The translations under genes were made by a program, and so were the position numbers. Positions 1-6,098 of a stretch of DNA of 14,985 bases are shown one piece after another. Origin of the DNA: an uncultured Bacilli bacterium (GTDB taxonomy: Bacteria > Bacillota_I > Bacilli_A > RF39 > UBA660); the NCBI GenBank assembly GCA_934096275.1, contig CAKOLK010000013.1, forward strand, positions 1 through 14,985. Direction: 5' to 3'. The notes below the pieces were generated by a model. The model saw only the letters and a list, made by a program, of their open reading frames with translations. It searched no databases and was not told where the DNA came from. Positions within the stretch are counted from its first letter, which is position 1. Each line of letters begins with the position of its first letter.

Positions 1-22
1 GAGATTTTTTATCATTTTTACA

Positions 23-61
23 AAATAAAAGACAAATAAGTAAAATTTGTACCTATTTGTC
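23..61 (-). terminator. Intrinsic terminator of the ferredoxin gene
   Basis: Read on the minus strand, GACAAATAGGT (61-51) pairs with ACTTATTTGTC (41-31). This is an 11-bp stem with one G-U pair and a 9-nt loop, followed directly by TTTTATTTT. It lies about 35 nt downstream of the ferredoxin stop codon and fits a Rho-independent terminator. Confidence 0.75.
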
Positions 62-70
62 AACAGTCTG

Positions 71-96
71 AAAGATACGATTTTCTTCGTATCTTT
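71..96. repeat. Perfect 10-bp inverted repeat at the ferredoxin stop codon
   Basis: AAAGATACGA (71-80) is the exact reverse complement of TCGTATCTTT (87-96), with a 6-nt loop. It touches the ferredoxin stop codon (96-98). No long U-tract follows on the minus strand, so it may be an RNA-stabilising hairpin or an accessory terminator ahead of the stronger one at 23-61. Confidence 0.5.
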
Positions 97-290
97 TATT
101 CTTCATCAACAAATATTGCCCCAACTGGACAATTTTCTTTTGCATCGATTACAGCTTCTTTATTTTCTTCTTTTACTTCTTCATTTGTTGCCACTGCAAT
201 ACCTAAATCATTAATTTCAAATTCATCAGGTACTAATGCTTGACAAGCACCGCAACCAATACAAGTGCTTTCTATTACACGAGCCTTCAT
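96..290 (-). CDS. Monocluster [4Fe-4S] ferredoxin
   Basis: A 64-residue acidic protein acting as a soluble low-potential electron carrier in the cytoplasm. The four expected cluster ligands are visible: Cys10, Cys13 and Cys16 in a C-x2-C-x2-C motif (CIGCGAC) and Cys54 in a C-terminal CPVGAI motif. This is the pattern of the short Bacillus/Clostridium-type ferredoxins that carry one cluster. The second half of the usual 2x[4Fe-4S] clostridial ferredoxin is absent. The ATG at 290-288 is preceded by a strong Shine-Dalgarno CGGAGGT (303-297). The gene stands alone, divergent from the next gene. A pyruvate:ferredoxin oxidoreductase is encoded 10 kb away in this window, so the ferredoxin could be its electron acceptor; that pairing is an inference. 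Confidence 0.93.
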   Translation of the reverse strand: MKARVIESTCIGCGACQALVPDEFEINDLGIAVATNEEVKEENKEAVIDAKENCPVGAIFVDEE

Positions 291-308
291 AAAATTACCT
301 CCGTAAAT

Positions 309-337
309 ATTATATAATAAAAAAAATATAAAAACAA
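309..337 (-). promoter_or_regulatory. Promoter of the ferredoxin gene
   Basis: On the minus strand, TTGTTT (337-332) and TATAAT (314-309) are separated by 17 bp. The -10 box lies only 5 nt before the Shine-Dalgarno sequence (303-297), which implies a 5' leader of roughly 12-15 nt. Confidence 0.5.
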
Positions 338-360
338 TTATTTTCTTTTTAAATGATTTA

Positions 361-384
361 TGCTATACTTTAGATAATAGGTGA
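361..384 (+). promoter_or_regulatory. Extended -10 promoter and RBS of the acidic membrane protein gene
   Basis: TGC-TATACT (361-369) is an extended -10 element. AGGTGA (379-384) is the Shine-Dalgarno sequence, 7 nt before the ATG at 392. No good -35 box is visible; the region around 341-346 is only T-rich. Confidence 0.45.
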
Positions 385-391
385 TGTATAA

Positions 392-1192
392 ATGAAAACT
401 AGAATGGATAAATATGATGAAAATACTTCAAGTCTAAGAAGTGAAAAAAACAAAAGATTATATGATGAAGTATCAGATATGAATATTGATTATGTAGATA
501 TAGATGTTAATAATGTAATAGATTTGTCAAGTAATAAAAAAACTGGTGCTCGTGAAGAATACAAAAAACAAAGAGAGTTAAATTACTTCATGCCTAATGA
601 AAAGAAGAGTAGAGAATATATAGACAATACACTAGATAATAAAGAAGATAGAGTCTATGACATTAATGAAATATTAAAACTTGCTAAAGAAAACAAACTA
701 TTTGACAGTGACTCTTCAAAGAAAAGAATGATAAATACTGAATATAATATTCTAACTAAACTAGACTTAGATGAAGTTACAAATAAGGAATACTCAAAAG
801 AAAACTTGCATGAATTAATTGATACTATATATGAAAAAGAAAAAACTACCAAAAAGAAAGAAAATATATTATATGAAAAAGAAGATTTAAGTAGTAGTGA
901 TGATCTACTTAATCTAAAAGAAGACACAGTTAATCTAAACGAAGATATAAGTAAAGACATCTTAGATAAAACTGTTACTGAAGTGGTACCTAAAGTTGAA
1001 ATAGATGAAGAAAATGAAGAAGTAGAAGAACAAGAAGATAAAAAGGAAGATACTAATACAGTAAATGAAATGACTGATACTATTGAAATAGATGAAATAA
1101 TATCTAAAAAACTACTATTTATAATAATATTTGTTCTAATCTTACTTGGAGTATCAGCTTATATAATACTAAAGTACTTTAATATTATATAG
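392..1192 (+). CDS. Acidic tail-anchored membrane protein, unknown function
   Basis: I do not recognise a named family. The 266-residue product is highly charged (many Lys, Glu and Asp), has no N-terminal signal sequence and carries one hydrophobic helix at the extreme C-terminus (about residues 240-262, rich in Leu and Ile). The bulk would therefore be cytoplasmic and anchored by its tail. A middle segment (about residues 88-130, around DINEILKLAKENK and NTEYNILTKLDLDEV) looks more ordered and could be a conserved helical motif. Residues about 185-235 form a very acidic, probably disordered linker running up to the membrane helix. The ATG has an AGGTGA ribosome binding site 7 nt upstream. 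A terminator overlaps the stop codon, so the gene is monocistronic. Confidence 0.75.
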   Translation: MKTRMDKYDENTSSLRSEKNKRLYDEVSDMNIDYVDIDVNNVIDLSSNKKTGAREEYKKQRELNYFMPNEKKSREYIDNTLDNKEDRVYDINEILKLAKENKLFDSDSSKKRMINTEYNILTKLDLDEVTNKEYSKENLHELIDTIYEKEKTTKKKENILYEKEDLSSSDDLLNLKEDTVNLNEDISKDILDKTVTEVVPKVEIDEENEEVEEQEDKKEDTNTVNEMTDTIEIDEIISKKLLFIIIFVLILLGVSAYIILKYFNII

Positions 1193-1202
1193 TGCTTTTT
1201 TT
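1171..1202 (+). terminator. Intrinsic terminator after the acidic membrane protein gene
   Basis: AAAGTACT (1171-1178) pairs with AGTGCTTT (1191-1198), 8 bp including one G-U pair, followed by a T-run. The stem overlaps the end of the coding sequence and its stop codon. Confidence 0.75.
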
Positions 1203-1225
1203 ATTTTATTTAAATATATTTTAAT

Positions 1226-1915
1226 ATGAGAATGTGTCTTAAGAATAATGAAAAGAAAACTATTAATTATAAAAAACTAAAAGTAATTATACTATTAATA
1301 CTTATATTTTTTGTTGTAGTTTTAATAGGAAAACTAATAAGCAATATTTCATTTTCATACATGGAATATGCTAAAAGTGAAGCCTTAGAAATGGTTAATT
1401 TAAGGATAAATAATTCTATAAAACAAGATACATTTGATTATTTGAAAGATGATATGTTCTATGTAACTAAAAATAGTAATGATGAAATACAAATGATAGA
1501 TTATAATACTTACAAAGTAAACTTATTTTTAGATAAAGTCTCATCATCGGTTCAAGAAGAAATAACAAAGCTTACTAATGAAAAGAAAACATTTTATATA
1601 CCATTTTTCTCTATATTTAATAACCCCTTAATTAGTAATCTTGGACCAAATATACCAGTTAGATTAAGTCTTACTAATGCAGTTTATTCTAACGTTGAAA
1701 TTAAAATAAAAGAATATGGAGTAAACAATTGCATGGTTGAAATATATATTTTATTACAAGTAGATGTAAGAGTAATACTTCCAGTTATCAGTGATACTAT
1801 AACAATAGAAAATGAAGTACCAATCTCTTATAAAATAATAAATGGTAAAATACCAGAGTATTATGGTGGAAGTATGAGTAAGAATTCTAGTATTTTTACT
1901 TTACCAATCGAATAA
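1226..1915 (+). CDS. yunB: Sporulation protein YunB homologue
   Basis: A 229-residue protein with an N-terminal membrane helix (about residues 19-41) and an extracytoplasmic domain. The domain carries the YunB pattern: a helix ending in small residues and then RINNSI, the NTYKVN segment, a central hydrophobic IPFFSIFNNPLISNLGP segment, IPVRLSLTN, a YGVNN motif and a C-terminal VPISYKIINGKIPEYYGG. In Bacillus subtilis YunB belongs to the mother-cell (SigE) sporulation regulon; its molecular role is not well defined. The next gene is a YutD homologue, matching the neighbourhood I remember from Bacillus. The start is uncertain: no Shine-Dalgarno sequence precedes the ATG at 1226 or the one at 1232. 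A TATATT at 1215-1220 would place transcription initiation at or next to the first ATG, so the mRNA may be leaderless. Confidence 0.8.
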   Translation: MRMCLKNNEKKTINYKKLKVIILLILIFFVVVLIGKLISNISFSYMEYAKSEALEMVNLRINNSIKQDTFDYLKDDMFYVTKNSNDEIQMIDYNTYKVNLFLDKVSSSVQEEITKLTNEKKTFYIPFFSIFNNPLISNLGPNIPVRLSLTNAVYSNVEIKIKEYGVNNCMVEIYILLQVDVRVILPVISDTITIENEVPISYKIINGKIPEYYGGSMSKNSSIFTLPIE

Positions 1916-1939
1916 TTTCTTGTATAATTAAGTTGGTGG
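1900..1939 (+). promoter_or_regulatory. Promoter and RBS of the yutD homologue
   Basis: TTTACC (1900-1905), a 17-bp spacer, and a consensus TATAAT (1923-1928) lie partly inside the 3' end of yunB. The Shine-Dalgarno GGTGG (1935-1939) begins 6 nt after the -10 box, so the expected leader is very short. The ATG is at 1944. Confidence 0.5.
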
Positions 1940-1943
1940 TAAC

Positions 1944-2219
1944 ATGATATATGAATTTAATAATATAAAATATAGTTTAGAACACGATGATGGAAAAATA
2001 TTTGACTATGATTTAGTTGAAGAGCTTATTACTGACTACTTTGTATCATATGATTATATATTCTTTGATATGGCATATGGTAAATTAAGGTTAAAAGGTT
2101 TTTGCGACAAAAATAATAAAAAATTTAATGAAATAAATGATTTTTCTAAACTAGATGATTATATAAAAAACTATTGTGCTGAAGGATGCAAATGGTTTTA
2201 TTTGAAAAAAATAAAGTAA
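1944..2219 (+). CDS. yutD: YutD family protein (DUF1027)
   Basis: A 91-residue cytoplasmic protein of the YutD/DUF1027 family, conserved in Bacilli and of unknown function. The family signature is visible: YDYIFFDMAYGKLRLKGF in the middle (residues about 37-54) and a C-terminal segment ending YIKNYCAEGCKWFYLKK, with the paired-cysteine Y-C-x2-G-C arrangement typical of the family. The length agrees with the core of YutD. GGTGG precedes the ATG by 4 nt. It has its own consensus -10 box and is followed by a strong terminator, so it is probably transcribed alone. Its position just downstream of yunB is one of the conserved pairings in this block. Confidence 0.85.
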   Translation: MIYEFNNIKYSLEHDDGKIFDYDLVEELITDYFVSYDYIFFDMAYGKLRLKGFCDKNNKKFNEINDFSKLDDYIKNYCAEGCKWFYLKKIK

Positions 2220-2252
2220 TTTGACGTAAAGTGTTGAAATTACTTTTTTTTT
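2213..2252 (+). terminator. Intrinsic terminator after yutD
   Basis: AAAGTAATTT (2213-2222) is perfectly complementary to AAATTACTTT (2237-2246), with a 14-nt loop and a T-run to 2252. The 3' arm overlaps the -35 box of the next promoter. Confidence 0.85.
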
Positions 2253-2262
2253 ATGATACAAT
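2234..2262 (+). promoter_or_regulatory. Promoter of the DUF1292/coiled-coil operon
   Basis: TTGAAA (2234-2239) and TACAAT (2257-2262) are separated by exactly 17 bp, and the -10 box is preceded by TGA (2254-2256), making an extended -10. This is one of the best promoters in the window. The -35 box sits inside the terminator of the preceding gene. The Shine-Dalgarno GAGGAGGG is at 2277-2284, with the ATG at 2289. Confidence 0.7.
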
Positions 2263-2288
2263 TTCATTAGAAACTAGAGGAGGGCAAT

Positions 2289-2549
2289 ATGAAAGAAAAG
2301 AAAATGCTTACTATAACTAAGTTAGATGGAACAGTAGAAACTGTTGAAGAAGTAATTAGCTTTGAATTCAGTGATACTTTAAAAAAATATGTTGTATATA
2401 CAAAAAATGAAACAGATGCAAATGGAAATATTACAGTATATGTTACTGAAATGATAACAGATGCAAATGGTGCAAATAAATTTGTTGGAGTAGAAAGTGA
2501 AGAAGAATGGTCTAAAATTAAAGATGTTCTTCGCGAACTTGCTAAATAA
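2289..2549 (+). CDS. DUF1292 family protein (YrzB-like)
   Basis: An 86-residue acidic soluble protein of the DUF1292 family, seen widely in Firmicutes and of unknown function. Visible family features are an N-terminal strand pattern beginning LTITKLDGTVETVEEVISFEF, a YVVYTKNE strand, an ITVYVTEM strand and the C-terminal helix with EEWSKIKDVLRELAK. It starts at an ATG with a near-perfect GAGGAGGG ribosome binding site, so high expression is likely. It is the first gene of an operon with the coiled-coil gene, whose ATG lies only 14 nt after this stop codon. In many Firmicutes DUF1292 genes sit next to the ruvX/yrrK locus; here the neighbour is different. Confidence 0.85.
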   Translation: MKEKKMLTITKLDGTVETVEEVISFEFSDTLKKYVVYTKNETDANGNITVYVTEMITDANGANKFVGVESEEEWSKIKDVLRELAK

Positions 2550-2563
2550 TCAGGAGGGACATT

Positions 2564-3652
2564 ATGGAAAAAATAGTTATTGAAAATATGAATGGTGTTT
2601 TAATATGCGAAGCACCACTTAGTGCTGTTTTAGAAAATGATAGTAAAAAAATAAAACTATCTACTGAAAAACTTGCAAATGTTTTATCAAAAGCAATACA
2701 ACCAAAAGAAAATATTGAAATAGAAGAACCAGTTCATGAAGAAATTGACGTTAACTACGTTACTGAAGTTGAAGAACAACCAGTTCACATTGAACCTATT
2801 TATAAAGAACCAGAAGTAGAAGAAACACCAATTATAGTACATGACAATACTGTAAATACTGTTAAACCAAGTATTGAAGAACCACATCCATATGCTGGAT
2901 ATCGTGGCGTTACAAGTTCTGTACCAGATATTAAGAGTGTCAGTAATACATTAAATGTTGATACTAAAATTGAAAAGTTAAAAAAAGAAGCTGCCGCTGC
3001 AGATAAAGACTCTATAATTGGTAAAGTATTACTTGGTGGTGTTTCAAAAATTGAACAAGTTGAAAGAGAAATCAGTGACTTAGATGAAAGAAATATGAAA
3101 ATCAGTGGTATCATTGAAGAGTTAATGACAAAGAAAAATCTTGCTCAAAGAGATAATAAAGCTCTTGAAAATGAAATGAGTAAGACCATCAAAATTGATT
3201 TAACTAAAATTCAAGATGCAATAGCTTTAGAAGCAGCAAGAGGTATTAATCAAGGAATTAGTGTTCTAGAAACTAGAAAAACTGAATCTGATAAAGTAAT
3301 TGATGATATTGAAGATAAAATTGTTGTTCAAAAACAAGAAAAAGCTTCAGTTGCAGAAACTAAAAAATCAAAAGAAAATGAACTTTATGAAATTTGTCGT
3401 GAAATTGAAGATAATAAAGTTAAAGCAAGTGAATATATGAAACGTTCTAGTGAACTAGAAAGTTTAAAAGAAAAACATGAACGTGAAGAAGAAAAAATTC
3501 AAAGTGGAATTAGTGAACTATATTCAAGCTTATCTTTTATTGATGAAGAACCTAAGAAAGTAACAAGTATTTCTAATCCATTTGATAGAGTAAGAAGTAT
3601 GGAAGAAGAAGTAAATGATGAAATGGAATTAAGAACCGTTAGTAGACGCTAA
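2564..3652 (+). CDS. Long coiled-coil cytoplasmic protein, unknown function
   Basis: I do not recognise a named family. The 362-residue product has no signal peptide or membrane helix. Three parts can be seen: a small N-terminal domain (about residues 1-45, beginning MEKIVIENMNGVLICEAPL); an acidic linker with repeated Glu/Pro/Val/Ile clusters (about 48-105); and a long charged segment (about 130-330) with heptad-like Leu/Ile/Lys/Glu spacing, predicted as coiled coil. A short Pro/Arg-containing tail follows. This resembles a structural or scaffolding protein more than an enzyme. CAGGAGGG precedes the ATG, and the gene follows DUF1292 by 14 nt, so the two are co-transcribed. A strong terminator lies at the stop codon. 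Confidence 0.8.
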   Translation: MEKIVIENMNGVLICEAPLSAVLENDSKKIKLSTEKLANVLSKAIQPKENIEIEEPVHEEIDVNYVTEVEEQPVHIEPIYKEPEVEETPIIVHDNTVNTVKPSIEEPHPYAGYRGVTSSVPDIKSVSNTLNVDTKIEKLKKEAAAADKDSIIGKVLLGGVSKIEQVEREISDLDERNMKISGIIEELMTKKNLAQRDNKALENEMSKTIKIDLTKIQDAIALEAARGINQGISVLETRKTESDKVIDDIEDKIVVQKQEKASVAETKKSKENELYEICREIEDNKVKASEYMKRSSELESLKEKHEREEEKIQSGISELYSSLSFIDEEPKKVTSISNPFDRVRSMEEEVNDEMELRTVSRR

Positions 3653-3665
3653 TGGTCTTTTTTTT
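3635..3665 (+). terminator. Intrinsic terminator after the coiled-coil gene
   Basis: ACCGTTAG (3635-3642) pairs with CTAATGGT (3649-3656), 8 bp including one G-U pair, with loop TAGACG. The stem is followed by C and a run of eight T. It overlaps the stop codon at 3650-3652. Confidence 0.8.
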
Positions 3666-3697
3666 ATACTGTATCATAGAATTAGATGAGGGATTAT

Positions 3698-4606
3698 ATG
3701 AAAAATGCTATTATCTATTTTTATAACATGTATATTGATGATATAAGAAAATTAAATAATAATTACTACTTTTCTTTTAATAATGAAGATTATGTTATTG
3801 AACAGTATAACTTTAATATTAAAGAATCTGTTTTTATGTATGAATTAAATAAAGAAATGCTAGATAATAAGATAAATACATATAAAATAATACTTACTAA
3901 AGAGAATAATGTTTTATTTGAATATGATGGATATTTGTATTTTTTAATGATAATTCCAAAAATTAGAAATAGGGTAATTACATATGAAGACGTTATTAAT
4001 TTTAATGTTTATACAAACAATGATAAGATACTAAATGCTTTAGATAAATCAAACTGGGGTTATTACTGGAGTGAAAAAATTGATTATATAGAATATCAGT
4101 TTAGTAGTATTATGAATAAATATAAAGTTATTAAAAACAGTATTAATTATTATATAGGACTATGGGAAAATGCAATTAGTTATTATAATGATAATATAAA
4201 CGATTCTTATACTAAACAAGTAGTGCATAAAAGAGTAGATACTAATATGGACTTACTTTCATTTCTAAATCCTATTAATCTTATAATAGATACCAAAGAA
4301 AGAGATCTAGGAGAATATTTTAAATCTTACATAATTAATGAAAGTTATACAATTGATAATATAAATAATATGTTAAATAAGATATCCTTAGATGATACCA
4401 AAGTAAAAAGATTTATTTGTAGAATAATGTTTCCATCATACTATTTTGATAGATATGATGATATTATGATTGGAAGTAGAGATGAAGATGTTTTAAATGA
4501 TGTAATAAATAAAAATAAAAATGTATTAGTTTTATTAAAAATAATATTTAATAGGTATAAGAATAATAATATTCCACAAATTGAATGGATAAAAAAAGAA
4601 GATTAG
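3698..4606 (+). CDS. YutH/CotS-like spore-coat family protein (kinase fold)
   Basis: A 302-residue soluble protein resembling YutH, a spore-coat-associated member of the CotS group with an aminoglycoside-phosphotransferase-like kinase fold. Supporting segments are the N-terminal NAIIYFYNMYIDDI; WGYYWSEKIDYIEYQ (from about residue 120), like the W-x-x-L-x-x-R-x-D-x-x-E pattern of the family; an HKR in the catalytic-loop position (about 177-179); and DTKERDLGEYFKS (about 198-210), matching the DHPARDxAEYIR segment of YutH/CotS. The canonical catalytic Asp pattern is not obvious, so enzymatic activity is doubtful. I choose the ATG at 3698 because GAGGGA (3688-3693) precedes it; the ATG at 3686 lies just before and within the ribosome-binding region. 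The gene runs convergently into yutI with overlapping stop codons. The family assignment is moderately sure. Confidence 0.65.
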   Translation: MKNAIIYFYNMYIDDIRKLNNNYYFSFNNEDYVIEQYNFNIKESVFMYELNKEMLDNKINTYKIILTKENNVLFEYDGYLYFLMIIPKIRNRVITYEDVINFNVYTNNDKILNALDKSNWGYYWSEKIDYIEYQFSSIMNKYKVIKNSINYYIGLWENAISYYNDNINDSYTKQVVHKRVDTNMDLLSFLNPINLIIDTKERDLGEYFKSYIINESYTIDNINNMLNKISLDDTKVKRFICRIMFPSYYFDRYDDIMIGSRDEDVLNDVINKNKNVLVLLKIIFNRYKNNNIPQIEWIKKED

Positions 4607-4618
4607 TCAACTAATCTT
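4599..4618. terminator. Convergent hairpin between the yutH-like gene and yutI
   Basis: AAGATTAGT (4599-4607) is the exact reverse complement of ACTAATCTT (4610-4618); opening the closing pairs gives a 4-nt loop. On the minus strand it is followed by CTTTTTTT, so it can end yutI transcripts. On the plus strand the tail is only moderately T-rich. Both stop codons lie inside the repeat. Confidence 0.65.
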
Positions 4619-4824
4619 ACTTCTTTAATTTCAGGTACTTTTTCCATTATTGTTTTTTCAATACCATCTTTTAGTGTAAATTGTCTCATCATACAAGAAG
4701 AACATGCTCCTTGAAATCTAACATAAACGATGTTGTCTTCTATCTTAACTAATTCGATATTACCACCATCATTCATTAAAAATGGTCTTAAATCATTAAT
4801 GACTTCTAAAACTTTTTCTTCCAT
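4603..4824 (-). CDS. yutI: NifU C-terminal-domain Fe-S scaffold protein (YutI/NfuA-like)
   Basis: A 73-residue stand-alone NifU C-terminal domain. Such proteins hold a [4Fe-4S] cluster between two subunits and hand it to client proteins. The ligands are visible in GACSSCMMRQFTLKDGIE, with Cys41 and Cys44 forming C-x2-C. The N-terminal LRPFLMNDGGNIELV (residues about 12-26) is the other family signature. The size matches Bacillus YutI. The ATG (4824-4822) has a GGTGA ribosome binding site (4835-4831) 6 nt upstream. Likely clients in this window are the ferredoxin and the cluster-rich PFOR. It faces the yutH-like gene convergently, in agreement with the yut cluster order remembered from Bacillus. 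Confidence 0.92.
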   Translation of the reverse strand: MEEKVLEVINDLRPFLMNDGGNIELVKIEDNIVYVRFQGACSSCMMRQFTLKDGIEKTIMEKVPEIKEVRLVD

Positions 4825-4842
4825 AATTAATCACCAAATAGT

Positions 4843-4851
4843 ATTATATCA
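4843..4851 (-). promoter_or_regulatory. Extended -10 promoter of yutI
   Basis: On the minus strand, TG-A-TATAAT (4851-4843) is a complete extended -10 element. No convincing -35 box is visible. The Shine-Dalgarno sequence starts 7 nt downstream, so the leader is again very short. Confidence 0.55.
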
Positions 4852-4872
4852 CAGTTTTTAGAAATGTTATAC

Positions 4873-4915
4873 TTTAAAATTGTAAAAAAATATAGTATAA
4901 TGTATATGGATGTGA
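4873..4915 (+). promoter_or_regulatory. Promoter and RBS of the S1-domain gene
   Basis: TTTAAA (4873-4878), a 17-bp spacer, and TATAAT (4896-4901). GGATGTGA (4908-4915) acts as the ribosome binding site, 5 nt before the chosen ATG at 4921. Confidence 0.5.
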
Positions 4916-4920
4916 TAAAT

Positions 4921-5283
4921 ATGTCGAAGTATGAAGTAGGTAATGTAGTAACAGGAAATGTCACAGGTATAGAAAAATACGGGATATTTGTTAGTTTAGA
5001 TGAATATTACAGTGGCCTTATACATATATCTGAAATATCAGATGATTTTGTAAGAGATGTTAATGATTATGTTAAATATGGAGATACAATAAAGGCAAAA
5101 ATCATTGAAGTTGATGATGATACTTTTCATGTTAAATTAAGTATCAAAGATATGGATCATAAGGGAAAAGTTAAAAAGAAAAGACAGATCGTAGAAACCG
5201 GTAGTGGTTTTGGAATACTTGAAGATAACCTAGATAAATGGATAAATATTAAATTTGAAGAAATAGAAAAAAATAAAAATTAA
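4921..5283 (+). CDS. S1-domain RNA-binding protein (YugI/CvfD/general stress protein 13 type)
   Basis: A 120-residue protein with one S1 (OB-fold) RNA-binding domain at residues about 5-75. The five-strand pattern is clear: YEVGNVVTGNVTGIEKYGIFVSL, then GLIHISEIS, a VKYGDTIKAKIIEVD strand and VKLSIKDMD. The C-terminal 45 residues are basic and then acidic, and end in a GFGILEDNLDKWI segment typical of the YugI/CvfD group, single-S1 proteins linked to ribosome or mRNA regulation and stress. I choose the ATG at 4921 because GGATGTGA precedes it and the S1 strand begins three residues later. The open frame extends upstream to 4864, but that stretch contains the likely promoter. It lies just upstream of the tRNA operon, which has its own promoter. 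Confidence 0.82.
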   Translation: MSKYEVGNVVTGNVTGIEKYGIFVSLDEYYSGLIHISEISDDFVRDVNDYVKYGDTIKAKIIEVDDDTFHVKLSIKDMDHKGKVKKKRQIVETGSGFGILEDNLDKWINIKFEEIEKNKN

Positions 5284-5301
5284 AAAGTTTTCAAAATTGT
5301 A

Positions 5302-5330
5302 TTGACAAAACTTTCAGAATATATTATATT
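5302..5330 (+). promoter_or_regulatory. Promoter of the tRNA operon
   Basis: A perfect TTGACA -35 box (5302-5307), a 17-bp spacer and TATATT (5325-5330). The first tRNA begins 28 nt downstream. This is the only consensus -35 box in the window and fits a strong stable-RNA promoter. An inverted repeat AAAGTTTT/AAAACTTT (5284-5291 and 5307-5314) surrounds the -35 box; its meaning is unclear. Confidence 0.8.
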
Positions 5331-5357
5331 TATATACGTCGACATATGATTTTATTC

Positions 5358-5434
5358 GGGCGATTAGCTCAGTTGGTTAGAGCACCTGCCTTACAAGCAG
5401 GGGGTCGGGAGTTCGAGTCTCTCATCGCCCACCA
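5358..5434 (+). tRNA. tRNA-Val (UAC)
   Basis: Complete cloverleaf. Acceptor GGGCGAT/ATCGCCC is perfect. The anticodon stem-loop is CCTGC-CTTACAA-GCAGG with anticodon TAC, discriminator A and encoded CCA. First gene of the tRNA operon. Confidence 0.97.
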
Positions 5435-5478
5435 TTTTTTATGCCGAAATAGCTCAATTGGTAGAGCAACTGACTTGT

Positions 5479-6089
5479 AGGATGTATTAGTAATAATACA
5501 AAATCATCTTGCACCCTTATTTGGAAACATTTAAGGTGGACGTCGCTAATTCGGGGAAACCTATAGCATGGAGGATTATGAATTGTTTAAATTGTAATAA
5601 ACCATTAGCCAAGAATAAAAAATTTTGTTCTAATAATTGTCAAAAAGATTATGAATATATGCAATATATTAATAATTGGAAAAGTGGCAAAGTTGATGGA
5701 ATGAAAGGTAAGTATCAGATATCTAATCATATCAGAAGATATTTATTGAAAAAATATCATGGCAAATGTTCGAAGTGTGGTTGGAATATGGTAATCCATA
5801 TACCAAAATTAGTCCGCTAGAAATTGAACATATTGATGGTAATTATCTTAATAATTCAGAATCAAATCTTATTCTATTATGTCCAAATTGTCATTCTTTA
5901 ACATCAACATACAAAGGTGCTAATAAGAATGGAAGGAAAAGTAGAAGAAAATATTCTTTGTATGGCAATCCCGAGCTAGGTAGTATACCGAGTGTAGAGA
6001 CTTTATACGACGAACCTAAGTCTTCGGATATGGTTAAGAGAAAGTCCAGACTACAAACACATTGTGGTAGTGAAAGCTATAGTAGTATG
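5479..6089 (+). ncRNA. Group I self-splicing intron (IC3-like) in tRNA-Thr
   Basis: 611 nt. Core elements were found by eye and agree with the Azoarcus tRNA-Ile intron type. P1: exon TGT plus AGGATG (5476-5484) pairs with CATCTTGCA (5505-5513), with the required U-G pair at the splice site. P2: CCTTA/TAAGG (5515-5519, 5532-5536) with a GAAA loop at 5524-5527. P3: CGTCG/CGACG (5541-5545, 6008-6012). P4: TTCGGG/CCCGAG (5550-5555, 5970-5975). P6: GGTA/TACC (5979-5982, 5986-5989). P7: GACT/AGTC (5999-6002, 6043-6046). P8: AACC/GGTT (6013-6016, 6032-6035). P9 has a GAAA loop at 6072-6075. The intron ends in G (6089), as group I introns must. The HNH gene occupies the region between the two P4 strands (the P5 loop). 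Confidence 0.92.
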
Positions 6090-6098
6090 AATCAGTAG
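5578..6098 (+). pseudogene. Intron-encoded HNH homing endonuclease, frameshifted
   Basis: Homing endonucleases of this type cut the intron-less allele and so spread the intron. The ATG at 5578 follows GGAGG (5570-5574). The N-terminus carries a small zinc ribbon (Cys3, Cys6, Cys17, Cys21), then a basic helix and the first HNH cysteine pair, CSKCGW (Cys64, Cys67). The frame then stops at 5818-5820. The remainder continues one frame back, from about 5788-5790: NPYTKISPLEIEHIDGNYLNN, NLILLCPNCHSLTSTYKGANK, with the HNH histidine and second cysteine pair, and runs open to a TAG at 6096-6098. A single-base deletion near 5788-5790 explains both halves. The upper half reading as MHPYLE from a TTG at 5509 is not credible, since that codon lies in P1. 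Alternatives are a -1 programmed frameshift or a sequencing error. Confidence 0.8.

Noticed and set aside
655..960. Minus-strand open frame inside the acidic membrane gene
   Set aside because: Low-complexity Ser/Phe/Leu shadow of a Lys/Glu/Asp-rich gene, with no ribosome binding site.
2687..3114. Two minus-strand open frames inside the coiled-coil gene
   Set aside because: Shadows of repeated Glu/Pro/Val codons on the other strand, with no start signals.
4864..4920. Longer N-terminus for the S1 protein
   Set aside because: It would translate across the probable -10 box and ribosome binding site; the S1 domain starts right after the ATG at 4921.
5509..5577. Upstream extension of the HNH gene from a TTG at 5509
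   Set aside because: This stretch forms P1, P2, P3 and P4 of the intron. The ATG at 5578 has its own GGAGG ribosome binding site.
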